Below are positions 8,050 to 16,566 of a DNA stretch of 60,047 nucleotides, one piece after another (the stretch's first letter is position 1; each line of letters begins with the position of its first letter). The notes below the pieces were generated by a model. That model was given only the letters and a program-made list of their open reading frames with translations, was not told the origin of the DNA and did no database searches. The stretch lies in the NCBI GenBank assembly GCA_902778125.1, contig CACYWH010000012.1, forward strand, positions 1-60,047, written 5' to 3'. Both the position numbers and the translations under genes were made by a program. The DNA comes from an uncultured Erysipelotrichaceae bacterium (GTDB lineage Bacteria > Bacillota_I > Bacilli_A > RF39 > UBA660).

Positions 8050-10539
8050 TTACTTTCCACAGCATTGTTTATATTTACGACCCGAACCACATGGACAAGG
8101 ATCATTTCTACCTATCTTTTTATCTGTTTTTTTAGGTTTAGACTTTACTCCTTCTTTTCCATCATTAGTTCTTATATTTTTTACTTCTTCTCTTTGTGTA
8201 TTTTGTCTAACTTCAGCATTCAATAAATATGAAGATATCTCGGCGCTTATATTTGCTAACATGTTATCAAACATTTGGAATCCTTCTAATGCATAAACCT
8301 GAAGTGGATTACTTTGGGCATAACCACGAAGTCCAACACCTTCTTTTAATTCTTCCATTGCATCTAATTGATCCATCCAATATTTATCAATTATTCTAAG
8401 TGATATAGATTTTTCAAAATCATTTTGTATCTCTTCTGGTATATCTTTAAGTTTATTATTATAATCATCTACTACTATATTATATAAATGTTCACTTAAT
8501 TCTACAGTATCTTTATCTTTAAAATCATCTTTAGTAAGTTTTCTTTTCTTAAGTAAATTATTATTAAATTGTTCCATAATATTGTTAATATCATTATCAG
8601 TTAATACCTTTTCAGTTAAATGAGCATTAATTTGGTTATTAACAAAATCTTTAAATGTTGAAAGTACTCTATCACGAATACTATCTTGATCTAATATTTC
8701 ATTACGTCTTTCATAAATAATTTCTCTTTGTTTAGAAATAACATTATCATAATCAAGTAATGCTTTTCTTCTATCAAAGTTAAAACCTTCAACTTTCTTT
8801 TGAGCAGATTCTATACTATTAGAAATAAATTTATTTGATATTGCTTGGTCCTCTTTAATACCTAAATTAACCATTACAGCTTTCATTCTTTCAGAGCCAA
8901 ACTTAACCATTAGATCATCTTCCATTGATACAAAGAATCTAGTTGTACCTGGATCTCCTTGACGACCTGCTCTACCACGAAGTTGGTTATCTATACGTCT
9001 AGAATCATGTCTTTCAGTTCCTATTACAAATAATCCACCTAATTCAGCAACTCCTTCACCAAGTTTAATATCAGTTCCACGTCCTGCCATATTTGTTGCT
9101 ATAGTAACAGCACCTTTTTTACCAGCGCCTTCAATTATATGTGCTTCTCTTTCATGATTCTTTGCATTTAATAATTCATGTTTAATTCCAGCTTTTGTTA
9201 ATAATTGACTCACAAGTTCACTAGTTTCTACTGATGCAACACCAACTAGTACTGGTCTACCAGTTGAATGTATTTCTTTAACTGTTCTAACTACTGCTTT
9301 AAATTTACCATTTAAAGATGGATATATTAAATCAACTTGATCATCACGAATAACTGGTTTATTTGTAGGGATACATACAACGTATGTATTATAAATATTT
9401 TGGAATTCTTCTTCTTCAGTTTTTGCTGTACCAGTCATACCTGATAATTTATTATACATTCTAAATAAATTTTGGAATGTTATTGTAGCAAGAGTTTTTG
9501 TTTCTTCGTTAATAGTAACATTTTCTTTAGCTTCTAATGCTTGATGTAATCCTTCACTAAATTGACGACCATACATAAGTCTACCAGTAAATGTATCTAC
9601 AATAATTACTTTATCATTTTCAACTACATAATCAACATCTTTTTTAAATGCATAATTAGCTGAAAGTGCCTTATCTAAATTATGTACCATAACACTATTT
9701 TTAATGTCAAATAAATTATCCAAATTTAAAAGTCTCTCTGCATGATGTACACCTTCTTCAGTTAAAGTAACTTTCTTAGTTTTTTCATCTAATACATAAT
9801 CATCTATTTTAAGTGCCTTAGCCACTCTATCTGCTTCTTTATAAACATTTGCAGTTTTAGCAATTCCACCAGAAATAATAAGAGGTGTTCTTGCTTCATC
9901 AATTAAAATTGAATCCACTTCATCTATTATTGCAAAATTAAGTCCTCGTTGAGTTCTATTTTCTTTATGTACAACCATATTATCTCTTAGATAATCAAAT
10001 CCAAGTTCATTATTAGTTGTATATGTTATATCAGCATTATACGCTTCTTGTTTTTCTTTAGGACTCTTATCACGAATATTTATACCAACTGTAACACCAA
10101 GTAAATCATATATTGGTCCCATCCATTCTGCATTACGAGTTGATAAGTATTCGTTAGTTGTAATTACATGTACTCCTTTACCTTCAAGAGCATTTAAATA
10201 AGCAGGTAATACTGTAGTTAATGTTTTACCTTCACCAGTTTTCATTTCAGCAATATTACCACGATGTATTGCAACTCCACCTATTAATTGAACTCTAAAT
10301 GGTTTTTCTCCTATAGCACGAAAACAAGCTTCACGTGCAAGTGCAAATGCTTCTGGAAGAATATCATCTAAAGTTTCACCATCTTGTATTCTTTTTTTAA
10401 ATTCTTCTGTTTTAGCTTTAAATTCAACATCTTTTAATTTTTGCATGTCTTCATCCAAAGCTTCTATTTTATCAACTATTTTATTTATTCTTTTTAATTC
10501 TTTAGTTTCATAATCAAATAAATTCTTAAATAAGCCCAT
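8050..10539 (-). CDS. secA: SecA, preprotein translocase ATPase
   Basis: SecA is the ATP-driven motor that pushes unfolded proteins through SecYEG. All hallmarks of the 829-residue protein are present: Walker A MKTGEGKT near residue 100, the DEVDS box near 206, the preprotein cross-linking domain, helicase motif VTIATNMAGRGTDI, QLRGRAGRQGD, the long central helix region ending in MDQLDAMEELKEG, and the C-terminal zinc-binding tail CPCGSGRKYKQCCGK. The start is preceded by ATGGAGATGATGAT. The last 45 bases are the attachment site used by at least two integrated elements. The many exported surface proteins further along depend on this motor. A hairpin terminator of hpf lies 30 bases upstream. 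Confidence 0.98.
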   Translation of the reverse strand: MGLFKNLFDYETKELKRINKIVDKIEALDEDMQKLKDVEFKAKTEEFKKRIQDGETLDDILPEAFALAREACFRAIGEKPFRVQLIGGVAIHRGNIAEMKTGEGKTLTTVLPAYLNALEGKGVHVITTNEYLSTRNAEWMGPIYDLLGVTVGINIRDKSPKEKQEAYNADITYTTNNELGFDYLRDNMVVHKENRTQRGLNFAIIDEVDSILIDEARTPLIISGGIAKTANVYKEADRVAKALKIDDYVLDEKTKKVTLTEEGVHHAERLLNLDNLFDIKNSVMVHNLDKALSANYAFKKDVDYVVENDKVIIVDTFTGRLMYGRQFSEGLHQALEAKENVTINEETKTLATITFQNLFRMYNKLSGMTGTAKTEEEEFQNIYNTYVVCIPTNKPVIRDDQVDLIYPSLNGKFKAVVRTVKEIHSTGRPVLVGVASVETSELVSQLLTKAGIKHELLNAKNHEREAHIIEGAGKKGAVTIATNMAGRGTDIKLGEGVAELGGLFVIGTERHDSRRIDNQLRGRAGRQGDPGTTRFFVSMEDDLMVKFGSERMKAVMVNLGIKEDQAISNKFISNSIESAQKKVEGFNFDRRKALLDYDNVISKQREIIYERRNEILDQDSIRDRVLSTFKDFVNNQINAHLTEKVLTDNDINNIMEQFNNNLLKKRKLTKDDFKDKDTVELSEHLYNIVVDDYNNKLKDIPEEIQNDFEKSISLRIIDKYWMDQLDAMEELKEGVGLRGYAQSNPLQVYALEGFQMFDNMLANISAEISSYLLNAEVRQNTQREEVKNIRTNDGKEGVKSKPKKTDKKIGRNDPCPCGSGRKYKQCCGK

Positions 10540-10570
10540 ATCATCATCTCCATATCAATTATTATAACAA

Positions 10571-10604
10571 AGAAAAAAAGAAAAGTGAATATTTTCACTT
10601 TTCA
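10571..10604 (-). terminator. rho-independent terminator after hpf
   Basis: On the minus strand GAAAAGTGAA-AATA-TTCACTTTTC is followed by TTTTTTTC. It separates hpf from secA. Confidence 0.85.
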
Positions 10605-10614
10605 AACTAAATTA

Positions 10615-11145
10615 CTAATTAGCTTCGATTACTCCATAATCTCCATCATGTCTCTTATAAACAACATTAATTTTATTTGTATCAACATTTTTAAATACAA
10701 AGAATGTGTGTCCTAATAGTTCCATTTGAGTTATAGCTTCTTCTTCATCAATTGGTTTTAAGAAAACTTCTTTTCTTCTTACAATTGTTTGATTATCTTC
10801 TTCAAAATAATCTTCTATTTCCATATCAGGAACTGCATCAGCAACTTTTGATTTTTTACTAGTAATTTTATCTTTATATCTTCTAAATTGTTTTTCTAAT
10901 TTATCAACCACTAAGTCTATAGCAGCATATAAGTCTTCATTTACCTCTTCAGCTCTTACATTATATTTACCACTCCAAATAGTAACTTCTACTTTTTGAT
11001 CTTTTCCTTTAGCAGAAATTAATGCTTTAGCTTCCATTTCATCATTATCGTCTAAGTATTTAGTAACCCTCTCTAATTTACTTTTAATGTAATCATTAAT
11101 AGCATCAGTAACTTTTAATTTGTCACCACGGATATTATATTTCAT
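10615..11145 (-). CDS. hpf: ribosome hibernation promoting factor, long form
   Basis: A 176-residue long-type HPF. Residues 1-100 are the S30AE/YfiA beta-alpha domain that binds the decoding centre of idle 30S subunits (MKYNIRGDKLKVTDAINDYIKSKLERVTKYLDD). The C-terminal domain from about 120 (TIVRRKEVFLKPIDEEEAITQMELLGHTFFVFKN) dimerises two ribosomes into 100S particles. The domain order and length fit Firmicute HPF-long. It precedes secA, the same neighbour order as in Bacillus. The ribosome site is AGGAGGGATGAT before ATG. Confidence 0.96.
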   Translation of the reverse strand: MKYNIRGDKLKVTDAINDYIKSKLERVTKYLDDNDEMEAKALISAKGKDQKVEVTIWSGKYNVRAEEVNEDLYAAIDLVVDKLEKQFRRYKDKITSKKSKVADAVPDMEIEDYFEEDNQTIVRRKEVFLKPIDEEEAITQMELLGHTFFVFKNVDTNKINVVYKRHDGDYGVIEAN

Positions 11146-11217
11146 ATCATCCCTCCTAATACTAGATTATCATATTTTCTATATTTATTCTACAATTACA
11201 CAAAAATTTGACAATTT

Positions 11218-11240
11218 AAAAATACACCGAAGTGTATTTT
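11218..11240 (-). terminator. rho-independent terminator after the cold-shock gene
   Basis: On the minus strand AAAATACAC-TTCG-GTGTATTTTT: a stem capped by a UUCG tetraloop and followed by T residues, overlapping the end of the gene. Confidence 0.85.
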
Positions 11241-11460
11241 ATACTCTAGTCATTTCAACTTCTTTAACATTGATAGCTTGATTTCCTTTAGCAGTTTCAA
11301 TAAGAGTAAATTCTACTATCTCGCCCTCTTTTAAAGATTTATAGCCTTCTTGTTCAATTGCAGAATAATGAACAAAGATGTCTTCATCTACTAGTCCTTC
11401 ATATTCGATAAATCCATATCCTTTTTCATTATTAAACCATTTAACACGACCTCTACTCAT
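11239..11460 (-). CDS. csp: cold-shock domain RNA-binding protein
   Basis: A 73-residue single cold-shock domain protein, an OB-fold RNA chaperone. Both ribonucleoprotein motifs are present: KGYGFIEY (RNP1, residues 13-20) and DIFVHYS (RNP2, about 27-33). The RNP1 second aromatic is tyrosine and the usual GFG becomes GYGFI, a common variant. The start follows GGGAAGGTGTGTT. It stands alone with its own terminator. The number of CSP copies in the genome is unknown, so no letter is assigned. Confidence 0.95.
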   Translation of the reverse strand: MSRGRVKWFNNEKGYGFIEYEGLVDEDIFVHYSAIEQEGYKSLKEGEIVEFTLIETAKGNQAINVKEVEMTRV

Positions 11461-11573
11461 AACACACCTTCCCTTCTTGATTTAATAATAAACTACTTAT
11501 ATGTTGCGCGCAATTAAAATCATACCCAAAAATTCGACAATCTTCTTATTTTTGTTATAAAGTTATAATTATT

Positions 11574-11663
11574 TGTCATTAAAGAGATTGAGAGCATTAA
11601 ATCCATTATTTTTAAAAAATTAATGACATTATTTAAAATTATTATACAACTTATAATAATTTT
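11574..11663 (+). promoter_or_regulatory. agrBD promoter with two inverted repeats
   Basis: A 9-base inverted repeat TGTCATTAA (11574-11582) / TTAATGACA (11620-11628) is spaced 46 bases centre to centre. It is followed by a perfect 12-base palindrome, AAAATTATTATA (11635-11646) and TATAATAATTTT (11652-11663). The second palindrome contains a TATAAT -10 box (11652-11657). The hexamer 17 bases upstream (629-634, TTATTT) is a poor -35, as in promoters that need an activator. AgrA-type LytTR regulators bind paired 9-base sites next to a weak -35, so these repeats are the best candidates for the AgrA operator. The role is inferred. Confidence 0.5.
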
Positions 11664-11702
11664 GTATCCCGATATATTATTATCATAATTGAGGAAGAAA
11701 GA

Positions 11703-12311
11703 ATGAAAGAATTAGTAGTAAATAAAATAATGAATAATGTTAGTAAATATTATAATTATGACGATGTTAAACTTAAAGAAATAAAATACGGAATAGAGTC
11801 TATTTATCTTACTATTACTAAAACTATTGTTGTAATCATTATTTCATTATTATTAAATACTACTAAAGAATTAATGTGGTTTATGCTATTTTATGGATTA
11901 CTTCGAATCACTGCCTTTGGATTACATGCTAAAAAAGCATGGCATTGTTGGGTCCTTTCACTAACGTTATTTTCCTTAATACCTTATCTTATTAAAGTTT
12001 TAATTATTAATAAATATATTTCATTATCTTTATTTATCATATCAACTATTCTGTTTATTATATACGCACCAGCTGATACAGAAAAAAGGCCACTTATACA
12101 TAAAAGGAAAAGAATTATTTATAAAATAATTTCTATAATAATTTCTATAATATATATGACTATTAGTCGTTTTACAGGAAGTATTATTTCAAATTCATTA
12201 TTATTTGCAGAACTTATGCAAGTAATAATGATTCTCCCAATTAGCTATAACCTTTTAGGTCTTAAATATGACAATTATAAGAGTTATAGGTCGAAAGGAG
12301 GTAAAAAATGA
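11703..12311 (+). CDS. agrB: AgrB-type cysteine protease, signal peptide processing and export
   Basis: A 202-residue membrane protein of the AgrB family, which cleaves the C-terminal tail from the AgrD precursor and forms the thiolactone ring. The conserved catalytic pair is visible: His near residue 75 (FGLHAKK) and Cys near residue 82 (WHCWVLS). Four to six hydrophobic helices follow. The start ATG has GAGGAAGA upstream. Its TGA stop overlaps the ATG of agrD (ATGA), so precursor and processing enzyme are coupled. The response genes agrA/agrC lie 1.4 kb away on the opposite strand, separated by an insertion sequence. Confidence 0.9.
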   Translation: MKELVVNKIMNNVSKYYNYDDVKLKEIKYGIESIYLTITKTIVVIIISLLLNTTKELMWFMLFYGLLRITAFGLHAKKAWHCWVLSLTLFSLIPYLIKVLIINKYISLSLFIISTILFIIYAPADTEKRPLIHKRKRIIYKIISIIISIIYMTISRFTGSIISNSLLFAELMQVIMILPISYNLLGLKYDNYKSYRSKGGKK

Positions 12312-12424
12312 AATTATTTGCTGCTGTTTCAGCATTTCTAGGTGCTTTAGTTGCTGCTACTGCTACTGCTGGATGCATTATAGTATATGTTGACGAACCT
12401 GAAATGCCTGAATCATTATTATAA
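12308..12424 (+). CDS. agrD: AgrD-type autoinducing peptide precursor
   Basis: A 38-residue peptide. It begins with an amphipathic leader (MKLFAAVSAFLGALVAATA), continues with the signal region AGCIIVYV, and ends in an acidic tail DEPEMPESLL that matches the DEPxxPEEL tail of staphylococcal AgrD. The single cysteine (residue 23) would form the thiolactone with the carboxyl end left after AgrB cuts before the DEP tail. The ring would be CIIVY or CIIVYV; the exact cut cannot be told. A strong ribosome site (AAAGGAGG) lies within the end of agrB. Confidence 0.85.
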   Translation: MKLFAAVSAFLGALVAATATAGCIIVYVDEPEMPESLL

Positions 12425-12473
12425 TAAATAAAAATCTAGATTATTCTGAACTGAACCCCAAAAGTTGGACAGT

Positions 12474-13253
12474 TTATAAGTAATAATTAATATAGTCATC
12501 TATTGCTAAAATTAATTCATCTATATTTTTATATTTATCTTCTTGATCATAAAACATTTCTGTTTTAAGTAGTCCAAAGAAATTTTCCATCATTCCATTG
12601 TCCATGCTATTTCCTTTTCTAGACATACTTTGTTTTATTCCTTTATTCTTTAATCTTTGTTGATAAGATTGATGCTGGTATTGCCATCCTTGATCAGAAT
12701 GGAATATTAATCCTTCTAATTTTTTATCATCAAATGCTTTATCAAGCATATCGTTTATTTGATCTAAGTTAGGTGATTTAGAAGTATTATAAGATATAAC
12801 TTCGCCATTATATCCATCTAATATTGGCGATAAATAACATTTCTCTCCACGAAGATTAAATTAAGTTACATCTGTATACCATTTTTGATTAGGTTTATCA
12901 GCACTGAAATTTCTTTCAATCAAATTATTAGCTATTTTGCCAATAGTTCCTTTATAAGAAGAATACTTTCTTTTATTTCTTTTTAATGGCTTTAAGCCTA
13001 ATTTAGCCATTAATCTATATACTTTTTTATGATTCACATCATATCCTTGATTTTTAAGTTCTAATGTAATTCTACGATAACCATATCTTTCTTTATTATT
13101 AATAAATATTTTTTTAATTTTATCAATTATTTCTTTATTTTTATCATCTTTATTTGTTTTAGATAAAGTATAATAATAGACTGATTTAGCTAAACCAGAT
13201 ACTTGTAGAAGAATCATTAATGGATATATTAGCCGAAGTTCACTTACAACATT
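12474..13253 (-). pseudogene. IS3-family transposase orfB (DDE integrase core), nonsense-interrupted
   Basis: Reading continues in the -1 frame relative to orfA from VVSELRLIYPLMILLQVSGL, through the HTH_21 segment (KERYGYRRITLELKNQGYDVNHKKVYRLM) to KWYTDVT, where a TAA at 12861-12863 stops it. The frame goes straight on as FNLRGEKCYLSPILDGYNGEVISY, LIFHSDQGWQYQH (second Asp) and NGMMENFFGLLKTEMFY (Glu). A single base change (probably GAA or CAA to TAA) therefore broke an otherwise complete DDE transposase between the first Asp (TDVT) and the rest. No start codon near the break gives a useful product. Confidence 0.85.
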
Positions 13254-13759
13254 TACTTTTTCTTCTGTTGTTGATTCTTCCTTGCTTGAACAACGGCTCT
13301 CAATTTTTTTGAATAGTCTAGCTCCGCTTTTAAATATAGATTTTCTTCTTCCAATCTTTTTATCTTTTCTTTATCAGTTTCATTTTCTTTTTTCTTTGTA
13401 ACTTTTGGCATAGTTGACCGTCCTCTCTTTCGCTCAACTATATTATACCCATTTTCTTTATATTTTGAAATCCAGTTTCTCAGCATTCCATCACCAAGTA
13501 AGCCAATATCTAAAGCAACAGCCCAAATAGGTTCATTATTTATTAAAACTCTATCAATAGCTTCCTGCTTTTCATGTTTGAGATGAACTTTATTTTTATT
13601 GGTTCTTAAAATATCAAATCCATGTATATCTATTAATTTTAATAAATAACTTACTACGGATTTTCGAATTTCATATTTTTTAGATAATGAATTTATAGAT
13701 AATCCCGATTTTTTATCATTATACAAATTTATTTTATCTTCATAACTTAATTTACTCAT
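13253..13759 (-). CDS. IS3-family orfA, helix-turn-helix protein with leucine zipper
   Basis: A 168-residue DNA-binding subunit of the transposase. It has two HTH_28-type helix-turn-helix modules (about 5-50 and 60-115) and a C-terminal coiled coil, KIKRLEEENLYLKAELDYSKKL (about residues 133-154 in two stretches), typical of IS150-like OrfA. The end AAG-AAA-AAG-TAA offers the usual A-rich slip site for -1 frameshifting into orfB. The gene itself is intact, but the partner frame carries a stop, so full OrfAB cannot be made. Confidence 0.88.
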   Translation of the reverse strand: MSKLSYEDKINLYNDKKSGLSINSLSKKYEIRKSVVSYLLKLIDIHGFDILRTNKNKVHLKHEKQEAIDRVLINNEPIWAVALDIGLLGDGMLRNWISKYKENGYNIVERKRGRSTMPKVTKKKENETDKEKIKRLEEENLYLKAELDYSKKLRAVVQARKNQQQKKK

Positions 13760-13794
13760 ATAAAAACCTCGTTTCTATGTCCAAGAAACGGGGT

Positions 13795-15105
13795 TCATAT
13801 CAATTCTTTATCTAGATTTTTTACATATATCTTAGTAATAAAAAACTTATCAACCTTATTTTGTTCTAATCTAATGTTATTGTTATTATTTATTAATGTT
13901 TTAACTATATATAATCCAAGTCCTCTGTTTTTACCCTTAGTAGAGTAATTTTTATTATTGATTTTTCCTAAATCAATTTTATTTTTATATGAATTGCTTA
14001 ATTCAATTACAATATTATTATTATCTTCATAAACATCAAAATTAACTATTTTTTCATTACTATTTTCACTTGCTTCTATTGCATTATCAAAAGTAATACC
14101 AACTATCTTACATACTAAAGTATAAGTATTAGAATCCAAATTACTTAAAGAAGATGATAATTGTTTAGAGATATTAATATTTATATTCAAGTTTTTATTT
14201 TTAACTTCACTAATTTTATAATAAATTATTCCTTTTAATCCAGATGGTAATTTATATATATTTTTAATATCGATGCCTTTCTTGCTATATGTATTTATTA
14301 ATTCATCTAAAGTTTCATTAAACTTTTTACTATTTTTATTACTATAACTTTTAAGTATCAATAAATTATTAAGCATTTCATGTCTATTAATTCTATCCTC
14401 TTCTATTTTCCTTTCATAATCAGCCATAAAATCTAACAATGCTTCAGTTTTAGATATCTCCTTTTCTACTTTTTGTTCATTGTATATAACCATAATTATA
14501 AAAATGGAAAAAATAATTAATAATACAATACTGCTTATGTAATTTGTATATGTTAAAAAAGAAATATTTTTAAACGCGATAACTAACATAGCAACTAATG
14601 AAAAAATTAAAATTATCAAAGGAATTATGCTTTTATCAAACATTTTCATAACTTTATCAGATATTTTTTTAATAATACTATTTCTAGCTATAATGTATGC
14701 AAGAAAAGAAATTGATATTGATATTAACACCTTTATACCTATTTTTTCATCGATAGTTTTTAAATCAATAATTTTTGAAACAAGTAAAAAAACATCTAAT
14801 ATTATTTCTGATATTACTACAAATATATAACTTATTGTTCCATATACTATTGTTTTTCTTAATGTATCTTTATAAATAATTAGTTCTAAAAACAGTAGAA
14901 TTCCAAAACTAATATATGCTCTCAAAGCATTGGAATTTAAATATGTGTTATATGTTATGAGCATACCAGCCAATATTATTAATATATGGTGAATATATCT
15001 ATATTTTATGTTCGTCTTACTAGATAGTTTTTCATATGCTTTTAATTGAATATAAATTACTATAACAGATAATAATGTATATATTATTAAATCAGTCCAC
15101 TTCAT
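13795..15105 (-). CDS. agrC: AgrC-type sensor histidine kinase
   Basis: A 436-residue membrane receptor for the agr peptide. The first 210 residues form six hydrophobic segments. A dimerisation stretch follows with the phosphoacceptor box RHEMLNNLLILKSYS (His near residue 242), then the GHKL ATPase domain with N-box DNAIEASEN and G-box GKNRGLGLYIVKTLI. HPK10-type kinases without a classical H-box look like this. The gene overlaps agrA by 14 bases. Its stop codon TGA (13795-13797) is formed by the first bases of the IS3 inverted repeat, so the element has defined the C-terminus (LDKELI); the kinase core is complete. Confidence 0.88.
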   Translation of the reverse strand: MKWTDLIIYTLLSVIVIYIQLKAYEKLSSKTNIKYRYIHHILIILAGMLITYNTYLNSNALRAYISFGILLFLELIIYKDTLRKTIVYGTISYIFVVISEIILDVFLLVSKIIDLKTIDEKIGIKVLISISISFLAYIIARNSIIKKISDKVMKMFDKSIIPLIILIFSLVAMLVIAFKNISFLTYTNYISSIVLLIIFSIFIIMVIYNEQKVEKEISKTEALLDFMADYERKIEEDRINRHEMLNNLLILKSYSNKNSKKFNETLDELINTYSKKGIDIKNIYKLPSGLKGIIYYKISEVKNKNLNININISKQLSSSLSNLDSNTYTLVCKIVGITFDNAIEASENSNEKIVNFDVYEDNNNIVIELSNSYKNKIDLGKINNKNYSTKGKNRGLGLYIVKTLINNNNNIRLEQNKVDKFFITKIYVKNLDKELI

Positions 15106-15808
15106 AATTCTCTAACTCCTTTTTATGACTATTTGTAACAACATAATCTTTCATACCATCTTTGAAGATTACTATCATTTGATTCCAGTCTATTTCATAA
15201 ATATTTCTCATATTTAATAATGTTCCTTTTGCTGAAATTCTAAAATAATCAGGTAAAAGTGTTTTAATTGTATTAATTGTTATATTTTGATAATATGTTT
15301 CCTTTTTAGTAACAATTTTTGTTCTTCTTCCATCTCTTTGAATATAATTGATATCAGAAAGTTTAATATTATATTCTATGTTTTTATACATATATCTATA
15401 TACTTTTTCTTTATTCAACATTCTTAAACAAATATCTATGTCTTCTGTTAAAGTTTTTTCAACATCAGTAAATTTGGGTATAAAGTCTAATATTTGTAAT
15501 CTTTGTTTGTATACTTCATAATATAATGATGCATGTGCTGTAATAATTATAATAGGACTATTCCAATCATTGTGAATATCTCTTATATTTCTAGCAATAT
15601 CAATGCCATCTCCACTTGGTAATTCTAAATCAAGAATATATATTGAAATATGTCCAGATGATTTTATATATGATGTTAATTCTTTTGTATTATCTGAATA
15701 TTCATTTATTTTAAAGTTAATTTGATTAGACATCATTCTTTTCATTACTGCATTACAAATTCTTTTTCTGTGACCATCATTATCATCCACAACTACAAAA
15801 TTTATCAT
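15092..15808 (-). CDS. agrA: AgrA-type response regulator (REC-LytTR)
   Basis: A 238-residue response regulator. The receiver domain (1-125) shows the acidic pair VVVDDND, the phosphoacceptor Asp in IYILDLELPSGDGID (about residue 57) and the conserved Thr/Ser in IIIITAHAS. The C-terminal LytTR domain (about 140-236) includes DINYIQRDGRRTKIVTKKETYY and FRISAKGTLLNMRNI, matching AgrA-like DNA binders that recognise paired 9-base sites. It is the first gene of the agrA-agrC operon, driven by the promoter at 15825-15853. Likely targets include the agrB promoter palindromes at 11574-11663. Confidence 0.9.
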   Translation of the reverse strand: MINFVVVDDNDGHRKRICNAVMKRMMSNQINFKINEYSDNTKELTSYIKSSGHISIYILDLELPSGDGIDIARNIRDIHNDWNSPIIIITAHASLYYEVYKQRLQILDFIPKFTDVEKTLTEDIDICLRMLNKEKVYRYMYKNIEYNIKLSDINYIQRDGRRTKIVTKKETYYQNITINTIKTLLPDYFRISAKGTLLNMRNIYEIDWNQMIVIFKDGMKDYVVTNSHKKELENYEVD

Positions 15809-15824
15809 ATTTTCACCTTAATAA

Positions 15825-15853
15825 ATAATATCATAAGAATATTACATTTTCAA
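15825..15853 (-). promoter_or_regulatory. sigma-A promoter of agrA-agrC
   Basis: On the minus strand: -35 TTGAAA (15848-15853), 17-base spacer, -10 TATTAT (15825-15830). Initiation would fall just ahead of the AAGGTG ribosome site of agrA. Confidence 0.7.
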
Positions 15854-15867
15854 TAAAATAAAAATCA

Positions 15868-15895
15868 CAAAAAAACAACTATAAAATAGTTGTTT
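15868..15895 (-). terminator. rho-independent terminator after spoIIQ
   Basis: On the minus strand AACAACTAT-TT-ATAGTTGTT followed by TTTTTG. The stem overlaps the stop codon of spoIIQ. Confidence 0.8.
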
Positions 15896-16529
15896 ATTTT
15901 AAATCACTTACTGATAATGTATACATACTTTCAGGATCGATTGCTTTTTCTTTATAATATACTTCAAAGTGTAATAATGAGTTTACATTAGTATCTAATT
16001 TATATTTATCTGATGTTGCTATCATTTCTCCTTGTGAAACTTTATATCCAACATTCACTAGAACATCTTTAACATTACTATAAACAGATATTAAATTATC
16101 ATTATGTTTAATCTTTACTACTTTTCCGTATATTTCATTATCTTCAATAGATATAACTTCACCATCTAATATAGAAACTACATCAAAAATTTCATCACTT
16201 GAATAATCTACTCCCGTATTTTGCATATATGTTTCACCATAAACAATTAATGAATCCATCTGCTTTTTTTCATCATCTGACTCAAAGTCATAAAAATATC
16301 TATATACTTTTACACCATCAACTATGTACGGTCTAATAATGTTTTCATTAGTTTCTTTAGCAACTGGTACTGTAGTTTCTTCAAAAACATTATCTAGTGT
16401 CCATTCATAAGTTGGAGTTTCAGATATATAACTTTTAACTCCTGATAAAACTAATATAACACTCATAACCATTACCGCGATTACACCCAAATACAATGTA
16501 GGTAATAATATCTTTGTATACTTTGTCAT
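15894..16529 (-). CDS. spoIIQ: SpoIIQ-like M23-family protein, degenerate LytM domain
   Basis: A 211-residue protein with one N-terminal membrane span (about 8-30) and a C-terminal LytM/M23 fold: GEVISIEDNEIYGKVVKIKHND, VYSNVKDVLVNVGYKVSQGEMIATSD, LLHFEVYYKEKAIDPESMY. Active M23 enzymes have GxHxGxD and HxHxE/D zinc ligands. Here the first motif is absent and the second is LLHFEV with the first His gone, so it should not cut peptidoglycan. SpoIIQ of Bacillus is likewise inactive and forms the forespore side of the SpoIIQ-SpoIIIAH channel. Placement directly after spoIID is the standard Firmicute order. Confidence 0.8.
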   Translation of the reverse strand: MTKYTKILLPTLYLGVIAVMVMSVILVLSGVKSYISETPTYEWTLDNVFEETTVPVAKETNENIIRPYIVDGVKVYRYFYDFESDDEKKQMDSLIVYGETYMQNTGVDYSSDEIFDVVSILDGEVISIEDNEIYGKVVKIKHNDNLISVYSNVKDVLVNVGYKVSQGEMIATSDKYKLDTNVNSLLHFEVYYKEKAIDPESMYTLSVSDLK

Positions 16530-16566
16530 TTTTCACTCTCCTAATAATAGAGTGAGCAATTTTCAA

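Larger units (their letters stand above)
12452..13797 (-). mobile_element. IS3-family insertion sequence (IS150-like), decayed
   Basis: The element is bounded by imperfect 20-base inverted repeats, 12452-12471 and 13778-13797, both starting TGAACCCC and ending TTGGACA. Inside are orfA (HTH) and orfB (DDE transposase) on the minus strand in the classical -1 frame relation. No target duplication of 3-5 bases is recognisable. It sits between agrD and agrC, two convergent genes that would normally be neighbours. orfB has an in-frame stop, so the copy is probably dead. Confidence 0.88.
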
